A stretch of DNA of 64,000 bases from an uncultured Eubacteriales bacterium (GTDB taxonomy: Bacteria > Bacillota > Clostridia > Christensenellales > CAG-917), in NCBI GenBank assembly GCA_900548005.1, contig URIZ01000002.1:62001-126000 (forward strand), in the 5' to 3' direction. The translations under genes and the position numbers were made by a program. Under the pieces are notes generated by a model, which saw only the letters and a list, made by a program, of their open reading frames with translations, did not search any database and had not been told where the DNA came from. How positions within the stretch are numbered: position 1 is the stretch's first letter; each line of letters opens with the position of its first letter. This document shows, one piece after another, positions 17,194 to 25,974 of the stretch.

Positions 17194-17440
17194 TGATTTT
17201 TTTCAATTATCCCGAATTTTTGTTGCGTATCGCTTTCAAGGCGTCAAAAATCGCCGATTAAATCTAATCGCGCGCAAGACGCTTTTGCACTTGATTGCAG
17301 ATGTATCGAGATTTGAGCCTTGCAAAATTCTATCCGTCAAGGCGGCAAAAGCGAGATGTCATCGATTGCATATTGGACAAGCCGACAATTTGTTTTGCGG
17401 TTTGACAAATATACGTCAGCTTAGTTCGGTAGGAGAGCGC

Positions 17441-19243
17441 ATGAGCAAATCACACATACGCAACTTTTCCATAATAGCGCACATCGATCACGGCAAAAGC
17501 ACTCTTGCCGATCGTCTTATGGAAAAAACGGGGACGGTCAGCGAGAGAGATATGTCCGAGCAACTTCTCGACAATATGGAAATCGAGAAAGAAAGGGGCA
17601 TCACCATAAAATTGCAGACGTGCAGGCTCTATTACAAATACAAGGGCGAAGAATACGTTCTCAACCTTATAGACACTCCGGGGCACGTTGACTTCACGTA
17701 CGAAGTGTCAAGATCGCTTGCCGCGTGCGAAGGCGCATTGCTTGTCGTTGACGCAACGCAGGGCGTTGAGGCGCAGACGCTGTCAAACGTCTATCTCGCT
17801 CTTGAAAACGACCTTGAAATCTTGCCTGTCATCAACAAGATCGACCTTGCAAGCGCGGACGTTGACGGAGTCAAGTTGGAGATAGAAGACATCATCGGGC
17901 TCGATACGGAAGGTTGTCCGCTCGTTTCGGCAAAAGAAGGTATCGGCATTGACGACTTGCTTTGCCAAGTCATAGAAAAGCTGCCTGCTCCCACGGGTGA
18001 CGACGACGCGCCTTTGAAAGCTCTTATTTTCGACAGCTTTTACGACAACTATCGCGGCGCAATATCCATGGTGCGTATCATGGACGGCAAAGTCAAGGCA
18101 GGGGACGAGATAAAGATGATGTCCACGGGCAAGACGTTTGAAGTGGTGGAAGTTGGGTATTTCTCACCCGGTATGCACCCGACAAAAGAGCTTTGCGCAG
18201 GCGAAGTGGGCTATATTGCCGCAAGCATCAAAAACGTCGGCGACACGGCGGTGGGCGACACTATCACAAGTGCCGAAAACCCTGCAAAACAAGCGTTGCC
18301 CGGCTACAAAAAAGCCACTCCGATGGTGTACACGGGCGTGTTCCCGGCGGACGGCGCAAGATATGACGATCTCAAAGAAGCACTGCTCAAATTGCAGCTC
18401 AACGACGCGTCCTTGTCCTTCGATCCCGAAGTATCAACCGCGCTCGGATTCGGTTTCAGATGCGGATTCTTGGGGCTTTTGCACATGGAGATCATCGAAG
18501 AACGCCTTGAAAGAGAGTTCGATCTCGACCTTATCACCACTGCGCCCAGCGTTTCCTACATCGTCACCAAGACCAACGGCGAGAAAATCACTATCGACAA
18601 TCCGACCGCACTGCCAAACCCGAGCGAAATCGCGTATATAGAAGAGCCTATTGTCAAAGCAAGGCTTTTCACGCCGCCCGAATACGTTGGTGCGATTATG
18701 GAACTTTGCCAAGGCAAAAGGGGAGTGTTCGTTGATATGTCGTATATCGATCCAACGCGCGTGCAACTTATCTATCGCATGCCGCTGAACGAAATCATCT
18801 ACGACTTTTTCGACTCGCTCAAATCCAGAACGCGAGGATATGCCTCTCTCGACTATGAGATGGACGGCTTTGAAAAGAGCGATTTGGTGCGCCTTGATAT
18901 GATGATCAACGGCGATATGTGCGATGCGCTTTCCATCATCGTGCACAAGGACAACGCATACGCGCGCGGCAGAGGCATTGCCGAAAAACTCAAAGACGTC
19001 ATCCCCAGACAACTCTTTGAAATCCCCATTCAAGCCACCGTCGGCGGCAAAATCATCGCGCGTGAAACCGTAAAAGCGGTGCGCAAAGACGTGCTTGCAA
19101 AATGCTACGGCGGCGACATCACGAGAAAGAAAAAACTGCTTGAAAAGCAAAAAGAAGGCAAAAAACGCATGCGCAAAGTGGGCAGTGTCGAAGTGCCCAG
19201 CGAAGCGTTTATCTCCATTCTCAAAGTCGATCCCAACAAATAA
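17441..19243 (+). CDS. lepA: Translation elongation factor LepA (EF4)
   Basis: Ribosome-associated GTPase. The start is ATG 17441 (MSKSHIRNFSIIAHIDHGKS) with AGGAG at 17431-17435. An in-frame extension to 17099 has no family counterpart and crosses the promoter, so it is rejected. 600 residues, the usual length. G1 AHIDHGKST (13-21), DTPGHVDF, NKID and the C-terminal LepA-specific domain (KRMRKVGSVEVPSEAF) are present. hemW follows, as in many Firmicutes. Confidence 0.97.
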   Translation: MSKSHIRNFSIIAHIDHGKSTLADRLMEKTGTVSERDMSEQLLDNMEIEKERGITIKLQTCRLYYKYKGEEYVLNLIDTPGHVDFTYEVSRSLAACEGALLVVDATQGVEAQTLSNVYLALENDLEILPVINKIDLASADVDGVKLEIEDIIGLDTEGCPLVSAKEGIGIDDLLCQVIEKLPAPTGDDDAPLKALIFDSFYDNYRGAISMVRIMDGKVKAGDEIKMMSTGKTFEVVEVGYFSPGMHPTKELCAGEVGYIAASIKNVGDTAVGDTITSAENPAKQALPGYKKATPMVYTGVFPADGARYDDLKEALLKLQLNDASLSFDPEVSTALGFGFRCGFLGLLHMEIIEERLEREFDLDLITTAPSVSYIVTKTNGEKITIDNPTALPNPSEIAYIEEPIVKARLFTPPEYVGAIMELCQGKRGVFVDMSYIDPTRVQLIYRMPLNEIIYDFFDSLKSRTRGYASLDYEMDGFEKSDLVRLDMMINGDMCDALSIIVHKDNAYARGRGIAEKLKDVIPRQLFEIPIQATVGGKIIARETVKAVRKDVLAKCYGGDITRKKKLLEKQKEGKKRMRKVGSVEVPSEAFISILKVDPNK

Positions 19244-19253
19244 AAGACAATTG

Positions 19254-19283
19254 CCCCGAAAAATCGTTTTCGGGGTTGATTTT
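19254..19283 (+). terminator. Hairpin between lepA and hemW
   Basis: CCCCGAAAA/TTTTCGGGG with an ATCG loop, then TTGATTTTT. It is terminator-like, but the GGGG of its 3' arm is the only plausible ribosome binding site for hemW (ATG 19285). Confidence 0.65.
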
Positions 19284-19284
19284 T

Positions 19285-20415
19285 ATGCAACTGTATCTGC
19301 ACATTCCGTTTTGCAAATCGAAGTGCGCCTATTGCGACTTCAACTCATACGCTTGCCACGACCAAGCGGTGATTTTGCGTTATCTAACCGCATTAAATCA
19401 AGAAATCACCCTTGCAGGCAAACGTTTTGCGTACGCAAAAATCGACACGGTTTATATCGGTGGCGGCACGCCGAGCGCGCTTGACGAGAGAATGATATCA
19501 TCCGTGCTGAAAAGCCTTGAAAACGCTTTTGATTTGTCCGCCGTCAAGGAGTTTTCTATCGAATGTAATCCCGAGAGCATAACCGATGAAAAACTTGCCG
19601 TTTACAAGCAACACGGAGTGAGGAGGGTAAGCATAGGCGTGCAAAGCCTTGCGGACAACAATTTGAAGGCAATCGGCAGGCTGCACACGGCAAAAGTCGC
19701 ACTTGACAAAATCAGGCTTGCAAAAGAGTATTTTGACAACGTGTCTTGCGATTTGATTGTCGGTCTTCCTTTTGACACCGAAGACGGCATAAGGGAAGAA
19801 GTGCAAACGCTTTGCCCCGTTGTCGATCACATATCGATGTATGAGTTGAGCGTCGAAAAAGGCACAAGGCTTGAAAGGATGATACAAAACGGCAAAATAG
19901 CTTTGCCTAGTGACGATGACACGCAGTCGTTGTTCGATATTGCTTTCGACACGGCAAAACAATGCGGTTTTGAGCGATACGAAGTATCGAACTTTGCAAA
20001 ACGGGGCAAAATATCCTTGCACAACTTCGGGTATTGGACAAGAGAAGAATATCTCGGTTTAGGCGCGGGCGCGCACTCCCTTGTGAAAACGTCAGACGGC
20101 AAGACTTTGCTTGAAAGAGAAACAAGATATGCAAATCTATCGCCTCTTGACGATTATATCAATGCGGTCGAAAACGTAAGCGACTACAAGGACATAGCGC
20201 GCGAGAGCGTTGAAAAGCTCACGCAAAAAGACGTGACAAACGAGAAAATCATGCTGGGACTTCGCACCGTCAAAGGCGTTGAAAAGTCCCTTCTTCACAA
20301 CGTGCCCGACAGACTTTCCGCATTTTTTGAAGACGCGGACGAGAGTAGGGTGCGGCTCACCCGTGACGGCGTTGCGGTGATGAACTCCATTCTTGTCGAA
20401 ATCCTTGAAGATTGA
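19285..20415 (+). CDS. hemW: HemW, radical SAM heme chaperone-like protein
   Basis: 376 residues from ATG 19285 (MQLYLHIPFCKSKCAYCDFN). The radical-SAM CxxxCxxC motif is at Cys10, Cys14 and Cys17; the GGGTPSAL and IGVQSLADNNLKAIGR segments match the HemW/oxygen-independent coproporphyrinogen oxidase family. HemW proteins bind heme and probably deliver it; the upstream TTG at 19276 would only add MIF. The lepA-hemW order is conserved in Firmicutes, where hrcA usually follows; here prs follows instead. Confidence 0.92.
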   Translation: MQLYLHIPFCKSKCAYCDFNSYACHDQAVILRYLTALNQEITLAGKRFAYAKIDTVYIGGGTPSALDERMISSVLKSLENAFDLSAVKEFSIECNPESITDEKLAVYKQHGVRRVSIGVQSLADNNLKAIGRLHTAKVALDKIRLAKEYFDNVSCDLIVGLPFDTEDGIREEVQTLCPVVDHISMYELSVEKGTRLERMIQNGKIALPSDDDTQSLFDIAFDTAKQCGFERYEVSNFAKRGKISLHNFGYWTREEYLGLGAGAHSLVKTSDGKTLLERETRYANLSPLDDYINAVENVSDYKDIARESVEKLTQKDVTNEKIMLGLRTVKGVEKSLLHNVPDRLSAFFEDADESRVRLTRDGVAVMNSILVEILED

Positions 20416-20575
20416 CAAAATCACAAAAAGCGAATTTGCAAAAATGAGATTTGCAAATACTTTGTTAAATAATAAAAATTTTGCAAAACAAAACTGCAAA
20501 ATCGGCGGATTTTTGTGAAAAAATCCTCGAAAAATGAAAGAAAATTGAAATTAATTTTATAATTGGCAATATTGA

Positions 20576-20604
20576 TTGTCAAGAATGAAATTGTTTGATA
20601 TACT
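20576..20604 (+). promoter_or_regulatory. Promoter of prs
   Basis: The -35 TTGTCA (20576-20581) and -10 TATACT (20599-20604) are 17 bp apart with a TGA extended -10. Confidence 0.7.
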
Positions 20605-20630
20605 CTAAATACAACGTTAGGAGAATACAA

Positions 20631-21779
20631 ATGACACCTGATTTTTCCATTTTCGGAGAAACACCGAGCGCGCCCATTGCAATCATCGCAACACCCGGCG
20701 CGGAAGAACTTGCGCAACTCATCGACAAACGACTTATCAATCTTTTCAGCGAGTCACATCTCGGAAAGAAACTTCATAAAGATTCGTTCATTCTCAAAGC
20801 GGACTGCCCGCGTTTCACCAACGGCGACGCAAAGGGAATTATATATGAAACCGTCCGCGGCAAAGATTTGTACATCATCTGCGATCCCGGCAATCACGGC
20901 ATCACGTACCCTTTCTTCGGAAAAGAAATCCCCGTCACTCCCGACGAGCATTTTGAAAACTTGAAACGCATCATCTGCGCTTGCACGGGCAAACCTGCTC
21001 GCATCACGGTCATCATGCCGATGCTCTACGGCGGCCGTCAACACAGACGTAGCGCAAGAGAATCGCTCGATTGCGCAACAATGCTTCAAGAGCTGCAAAA
21101 CATGGGCGTGAGCGACATCATCACCTTCGACGCGCACGATCCCAGAGTGCAAAACGCCGTTCCCCTTATGGGCTTTGACAACTACTTTGCGCACTATCAG
21201 ATTCTCAAACGCCTCACAAAGCAATTCCCGGACGTCAAACTCAACAAACAAAGCCTTATGGTCATCTCGCCCGACGAAGGCGCGATCCCCAGAAACGTAT
21301 ACTACGCGTCCGTGTTGGGACTCGATCTCGGTATGTTCTACAAACGCCGCGATTACTCCACGGTCATTAACGGCCGCAACCCCATCATCGCGCACGAATA
21401 TATCGGCTCGTCCGTTGAAGGTATGAACGTATTTGTCGCAGACGATATGATTGCAACGGGCGACTCCATTTTGCACCTTGCAAAAGAGCTCAAAGCCAAG
21501 GGCGCAAAGAGAGTGTTCCTTGCAGCAACCTTCTCGCTGTTCACCGAAGGCGTTGACAAGTTCAACAAAGCGTACGAAGATGGCATTTTCGACGCGGTGC
21601 TTTCAACAAACCTGACCTATCGCATTCCCGAGCTCAAAGATTGCGCATGGTTTGTGGAAGCCGACCTTTCAAAATATATATCCTACATCATCGCAGCCGC
21701 AAACTTCAACGAATCCGTTTCAAATCTTCTCGATCCGTCGCAGAAGATACGCGAGCTTGTTGCAAGACTCAGCGACTGA
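20631..21779 (+). CDS. prs: Ribose-phosphate pyrophosphokinase (long clostridial form)
   Basis: Makes PRPP from ribose-5-phosphate and ATP for nucleotide, His and Trp synthesis. 382 residues, longer than the ~315 of the classical enzyme and typical of the extended form found in Clostridia. Motifs: GGRQHRRSARESL region, FDAHDPRVQNA (the divalent/ATP-binding flag equivalent), SPDEGAIPR and the PRPP loop VFVADDMIATGDS. Start ATG 20631 follows TTAGGAGA. Confidence 0.9.
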   Translation: MTPDFSIFGETPSAPIAIIATPGAEELAQLIDKRLINLFSESHLGKKLHKDSFILKADCPRFTNGDAKGIIYETVRGKDLYIICDPGNHGITYPFFGKEIPVTPDEHFENLKRIICACTGKPARITVIMPMLYGGRQHRRSARESLDCATMLQELQNMGVSDIITFDAHDPRVQNAVPLMGFDNYFAHYQILKRLTKQFPDVKLNKQSLMVISPDEGAIPRNVYYASVLGLDLGMFYKRRDYSTVINGRNPIIAHEYIGSSVEGMNVFVADDMIATGDSILHLAKELKAKGAKRVFLAATFSLFTEGVDKFNKAYEDGIFDAVLSTNLTYRIPELKDCAWFVEADLSKYISYIIAAANFNESVSNLLDPSQKIRELVARLSD

Positions 21780-21794
21780 GAAAAGGAGTAGACA

Positions 21795-22445
21795 ATGAAA
21801 ATCACGTGGCTTGGTCACTCGTCCTTCCTGCTTGAAGAAAGCACAGGCACGAAAATCGTCACCGACCCGTACCATTCTTACGTTGGATACGAGATGCCCA
21901 AAGTGGAAGCGGACATCGTCACCGTATCCCACGCGCACAACGATCACTCGTTTGTATCTAAGGTGGGCGGAGATCCCACGGTTATCAACAGAGCGGGCGC
22001 ATACGAGATCGGCGGCGTACATATACTTGCTCAAAGGTCGTATCACGACGACAAAAAGGGCGCGCTCCGCGGACAAAACATCATCTTCAAATATCGCATG
22101 GACGGCGTTGACGTCTGTCACATGGGCGATATAGGTGAAGAGTGCAACGCAATTCTCGTTGAGTCGCTCATGCCTGTCAACGTGTTGCTTATCCCCGTTG
22201 GCGGCAACTACACGATTGACGCCGCGCAAGCCAAAGAATACGTTGATCGCATCATGCCCGACATCGTTATCCCGATGCACTACAAGACCAAAGATTGTGA
22301 ATTTGACATTGATAAAATCAATGAATTTCTCGATCTTTTCGATGACGAACAGATTGTGTATGCCGACGGCAGCACGGTTGAGTTCGACAGAGCAGACTTC
22401 GACGGCGAAGACACAAAAGTTCTCGTCCTTGAACGTCTTGCATAA
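21795..22445 (+). CDS. UPF0173-type metallo-beta-lactamase-fold hydrolase
   Basis: 216 residues, starting MKITWLGHSSFLLEE, the hallmark of UPF0173 metal-dependent hydrolases (YtkL/UlaG-like). Metal ligands are HAHNDH (about 50-55), then HMGDIGE and IPMHYKTKD. The reaction is unknown. It lies 15 nt after prs with AAAGGAG, so the two are probably co-transcribed, and ends at a strong terminator (22455-22499). Confidence 0.88.
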   Translation: MKITWLGHSSFLLEESTGTKIVTDPYHSYVGYEMPKVEADIVTVSHAHNDHSFVSKVGGDPTVINRAGAYEIGGVHILAQRSYHDDKKGALRGQNIIFKYRMDGVDVCHMGDIGEECNAILVESLMPVNVLLIPVGGNYTIDAAQAKEYVDRIMPDIVIPMHYKTKDCEFDIDKINEFLDLFDDEQIVYADGSTVEFDRADFDGEDTKVLVLERLA

Positions 22446-22454
22446 GAAAAAACC

Positions 22455-22499
22455 TTTTCGCCGTCTCCGCAAGGCGACGGCGAAAAACCTTTAATTTTT
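22455..22499 (+). terminator. Terminator of the prs operon
   Basis: TTTTCGCCGTC/GACGGCGAAAA, 11-bp stem with a 10-nt loop, followed by a T-rich tail. Confidence 0.8.
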
Positions 22500-22583
22500 T
22501 TATATCCCGAAAATAATAATGTTAATATAGATACGTTGATTTTTTCCTATTTGTAGGGGAAGTCGGCGCAATCAGGAGTGTTT

Positions 22584-24326
22584 ATGGAAAAATACACAAA
22601 ACAAGATCTTGAATCGAAGAGTATTTTTGAAATGCGCGCCCTTGCAAAAGAGGTCGGCGTAAGCGCGCCTACAAAGCTCAACAAGGCGGACTTGGTGAAG
22701 CTTGTCTACAAGATTTCAAACGGTGAAATGGAGCCGCCGGCCGCTCCGCGCCGCGGTCGTCCCAAAAAAGGTGACGGCACGGACAAAACCGCAGAAACCG
22801 AAAACGGCGCGACTCAAAAATCCGATGACGCAAAATCCGACGTCGTAAAGATTGAAAAGAACGGACAAACAGAAGAATTCGTTCGCCCAAAATTTCAACC
22901 CACTTATCGCTCGGCAAGTTATTCGTCATCAGGCTCGAATTCGTACGGCAACGGAAACGGCAACAACTTCAAAAACAACAATTTCAACCAATATCAAAAA
23001 CCTCAAAATCAACAAAAACGCAATTTCAACGATTTCTCGGGCGCAAACGGCTCGTACAACAAAAACGGCGGTTTCATGGGCTCATACAACGGTCAAGGCG
23101 GTTTTCAAAAACAAAATCAACAGACTCAATTCAACACTCAAGTGCTCAACGACAGCAAGGATAGCGAAGAAGAATTGCTCGAAAGAGAAGGTTATCTCGA
23201 GATAAATCCCGACGGATACGGCTTCTTGCGCGTGCTCAACGGCACGTTCAACGAGATGGATGCCTACGTTTCTACAATGAAAATCAAGCAATACGGCTTG
23301 CGTAGGGGAGATTATGTCAAATCTCTTTGCAAAAAGGTGCAAGAAGGAAGACCTGCGGCTGTCGTCACGGTCACGACAATCAACGGCATCGATGCAGACA
23401 CGCTTGGCATTCGCCCAAACTTTGACGATCTCGTCCCCATTTATCCCAACGAAAGATTGCGTCTTGAAACTTCTGCAAGAGAATACGCAACTCGTTGCAT
23501 AGACCTTGTATCTCCCATCGGCAAAGGACAACGCGGAATCATCGTTTCTCCGCCTAAAGCGGGCAAAACGACTCTTTTGAAGATGATTGCGGGCGCAATC
23601 GCTCAAAACTATCCGGATGTTGAACTCAAAGTGCTTCTCATCGACGAACGTCCCGAAGAAGTCACCGATATGCAACGCTCGATAAAGGGCGAAGTGGTCT
23701 ATTCCACCTTTGACGAGCTTCCCGAGCATCACACAAAGACGGCAGAAATGTTGCTTGAAAGAGCAAAACGCCTTGTGGAATCGGGCAAGGACGTTGTCAT
23801 CTTGCTTGACAGTCTAACTCGTCTTGCAAGAGCCTACAACATCACCATTCCGCCGACAGGCAGAACGCTCTCGGGCGGTATCGATCCCGGCGCATTGCAC
23901 AGCCCCAAACGCTTCTTCGGTTCGGCTAGAAACATTGAAAACGGCGGATCGCTCACCATCATCGCAACCGCGCTCATCGATACGGGCAGCCGTATGGACG
24001 ACGTCATCTTTGAAGAGTTCAAAGGCACGGGCAATATGGAAATTCACCTTGACCGCAGACTCTCCGAAAAGAGAATTTTCCCTGCAATCGACCTTGCAAA
24101 AAGCGGCACGAGAAAGGAAGAATTGCTTCTTACTCCGAGCGAATTGGAAGGCACTTGGGCAATCAGAAAGATTTTGTCCACCGCAGACAACGCCGAGGCG
24201 ACGGAAAACCTTTTGAGCATGCTCATCAAGACGCAGTCCAACAAAGAGTTTATCGACCAACTCAATCTCCACCTTCGCGCATCGCAAAAAGAAGGTTATG
24301 TGTGGAGAGGCATGCCCACCAAATAA
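22584..24326 (+). CDS. rho: Transcription termination factor Rho with Asn/Gln-rich insert
   Basis: Hexameric RNA-dependent ATPase/helicase for factor-dependent termination. 580 residues from ATG 22584 (AGGAG 22574-22578). An N-terminal SAP-like helix pair (5-45) is followed by a basic/acidic linker (55-105), a low-complexity Asn/Gln/Gly/Ser-rich segment (about 113-190, roughly 31 Asn+Gln in 78 residues), a cold-shock RNA-binding domain (about 200-275), and the RecA-like motor with Walker A SPPKAGKTTL (322-331), the Q-loop and the SGTRKEELL R-loop. The insert resembles the candidate prion domain of Clostridium botulinum Rho. Confidence 0.96.
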   Translation: MEKYTKQDLESKSIFEMRALAKEVGVSAPTKLNKADLVKLVYKISNGEMEPPAAPRRGRPKKGDGTDKTAETENGATQKSDDAKSDVVKIEKNGQTEEFVRPKFQPTYRSASYSSSGSNSYGNGNGNNFKNNNFNQYQKPQNQQKRNFNDFSGANGSYNKNGGFMGSYNGQGGFQKQNQQTQFNTQVLNDSKDSEEELLEREGYLEINPDGYGFLRVLNGTFNEMDAYVSTMKIKQYGLRRGDYVKSLCKKVQEGRPAAVVTVTTINGIDADTLGIRPNFDDLVPIYPNERLRLETSAREYATRCIDLVSPIGKGQRGIIVSPPKAGKTTLLKMIAGAIAQNYPDVELKVLLIDERPEEVTDMQRSIKGEVVYSTFDELPEHHTKTAEMLLERAKRLVESGKDVVILLDSLTRLARAYNITIPPTGRTLSGGIDPGALHSPKRFFGSARNIENGGSLTIIATALIDTGSRMDDVIFEEFKGTGNMEIHLDRRLSEKRIFPAIDLAKSGTRKEELLLTPSELEGTWAIRKILSTADNAEATENLLSMLIKTQSNKEFIDQLNLHLRASQKEGYVWRGMPTK

Positions 24327-24377
24327 TTTTTGACGCAATAGAAAAACGCTGTTTTTCGGCTATCTAAACCCACAAAT

Positions 24378-24422
24378 CGCCGTTTTGCTTGAATTTTTTC
24401 AACCAAGCGGCGTTTTTATTTT
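24378..24422 (+). terminator. Terminator of rho
   Basis: CGCCG...GCTTG pairs with CAAGC...CGGCG around a T/A-rich loop, followed by TTTTTATTTTT. The rest of the 373-bp rho-phoA gap holds the phoA promoter; I see no other gene in it. Confidence 0.65.
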
Positions 24423-24492
24423 TCGCAAATCCTGTTTTACGGATATTGGGGCAAGACCAAATAACATAGTTATTTTTTTACGATTTTCGCTA

Positions 24493-24521
24493 TTGACTTT
24501 ATCTCGTCTTCCTTGTAAACT
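24493..24521 (+). promoter_or_regulatory. Promoter of the alkaline phosphatase gene
   Basis: TTGACT (24493-24498) and TAAACT (24516-24521), 17 bp apart; leader of about 170 nt. Confidence 0.45.
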
Positions 24522-24699
24522 GTTGTTGACAATATAGGGGCGAAGATCTCATGCCTGTTGTTTGAAATCTTGCTTTTTAACGTCATCCATAGAGATGAAA
24601 AGAAAAATAGCTTTTCGTTTCAAAAAAATAAAGTTTCAAAATACACAATAACACCGCAATTGTCGAGAGTTCGCCCGATGATTGCTAAAAAGGACGATT

Positions 24700-25809
24700 A
24701 TGAAAAAATCCGCTTTTAAGATTCTGCTTTCACTCTTGCTTGTCGTCGTGACGATATTCTCGCTCTCGCTTGCGCTCGTTGCTTGCAACGACAATGCCAA
24801 GTTTTCCGAGCTAAAAGGTCAGAGCGACAGAACGATACTTTTTATCGGTGACGGCATGGGCGACAATCATATCAAGGTCACAGAAGCTTATATGGACAAG
24901 CAGTTGTTCTTTGACGATTTTTGGAGACCGGGCGATGTTGTCACAAGTTGCCTTGACGAGTTTCAAGCAACCGACAGCGCTGCCGCCGCAAGCGCAATGG
25001 CAACGGGTATGAAATACAAAAGAGGCGCGCTCGCTGTCAAGGACGGCAAAGACATTCAATCCATATCCGAATACGCAAAAAGCGTTGGCAAGGGTGTGGG
25101 GATCGTGACAACCGACAAGCTCAGCGGCGCAACGCCTGCGGGATTTTCTGCTCACGTTGCAAGCCGAAGCGATGAGAATTTGATAATTGAATCTCAACTT
25201 GGCGGCAACATAGATCTTTATCTTGGCGCAGGCAAAAGTGCGTATGAAGGCTACAAGGATAAATTTGAAGATAAGGGCTATACTTTTTGCACGACTTTCA
25301 GTCAATTGAGCGTTGACAGCGGCAAGGTCATAGGCGCATTTTCAGAAGTGGTGAATTATGAATCGACTGACGAAACGCCGACTCTCGTGCAGCTTGCTCA
25401 ATTCGCAGTCGATTATATGGAGACAAAATATCCGGGCGGTTATTTCCTTATGGTCGAAGGCGCGCATATCGACAAGATGTGTAGCAGGGGGAGCATCGAC
25501 ATCTTCAAGATGATGCAATATCTTGACGAGTTTGACAATACAATCAAAGCCGTCAGCGAAAAATTGCAAGGCGTTGGCAGCTATTCGATGATTGTCACGG
25601 CAGACCATGAATGCGGAGATTTGCAGTACAACGGCGAGACCAAAGAGCAGATTGACAACAGCCTTATCAAAAAAGGCTATCACACAAAACAAAACGTGAG
25701 TTACTATGTCGATTGGAAGTTGAAATCGGCAAAGAACGTTTCTCTTCCGTCAACTATCGACAACACCGATATATTCTTTATGCTCAAACAGCTTGTATCA
25801 AACAAATGA
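24700..25809 (+). CDS. PhoA-type alkaline phosphatase, lipoprotein
   Basis: 369 residues from ATG 24700 (AAGGA at 24689-24693). The signal peptide ends LALVACN, making Cys29 a lipid-anchored residue on the outer membrane face of the cell. The fold's metal ligand is Asp51 in FIGDGMGD; the phosphorylated nucleophile is Ser93 in ATDSAAAASAMATGMK. FLMVEGAHIDKM and TADHECGDL supply the remaining Zn ligands. It scavenges phosphate from organic monoesters. Shorter than E. coli PhoA. Converges with the nuclease gene at 25975, also phosphate-relevant. Confidence 0.9.
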   Translation: MKKSAFKILLSLLLVVVTIFSLSLALVACNDNAKFSELKGQSDRTILFIGDGMGDNHIKVTEAYMDKQLFFDDFWRPGDVVTSCLDEFQATDSAAAASAMATGMKYKRGALAVKDGKDIQSISEYAKSVGKGVGIVTTDKLSGATPAGFSAHVASRSDENLIIESQLGGNIDLYLGAGKSAYEGYKDKFEDKGYTFCTTFSQLSVDSGKVIGAFSEVVNYESTDETPTLVQLAQFAVDYMETKYPGGYFLMVEGAHIDKMCSRGSIDIFKMMQYLDEFDNTIKAVSEKLQGVGSYSMIVTADHECGDLQYNGETKEQIDNSLIKKGYHTKQNVSYYVDWKLKSAKNVSLPSTIDNTDIFFMLKQLVSNK

Positions 25810-25915
25810 TGTTCGGTTAAAGAGAAGTGATATGTCTCAACATATTGACTTATCGGAAAAGCGATTGCATCATGCAATATAACATTGAAAAATCGCAGTA
25901 AAGAGTGACAATTTG

Positions 25916-25945
25916 AAAGGAGACCGAAAACTCGGTCTCCTTTTC
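25916..25945. terminator. Bidirectional terminator between the phosphatase and nuclease genes
   Basis: GGAGACCGA/TCGGTCTCC (25919-25927 with 25932-25940), flanked by AAA and TTTT. Confidence 0.85.
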
Positions 25946-25974
25946 ATAAATTGCAAATTGTTTTTCGGCAAATG

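Noticed and set aside
17099..17440. N-terminal extension of LepA
   Set aside because: It crosses the promoter and has no similarity to LepA; AGGAG is correctly placed for ATG 17441.
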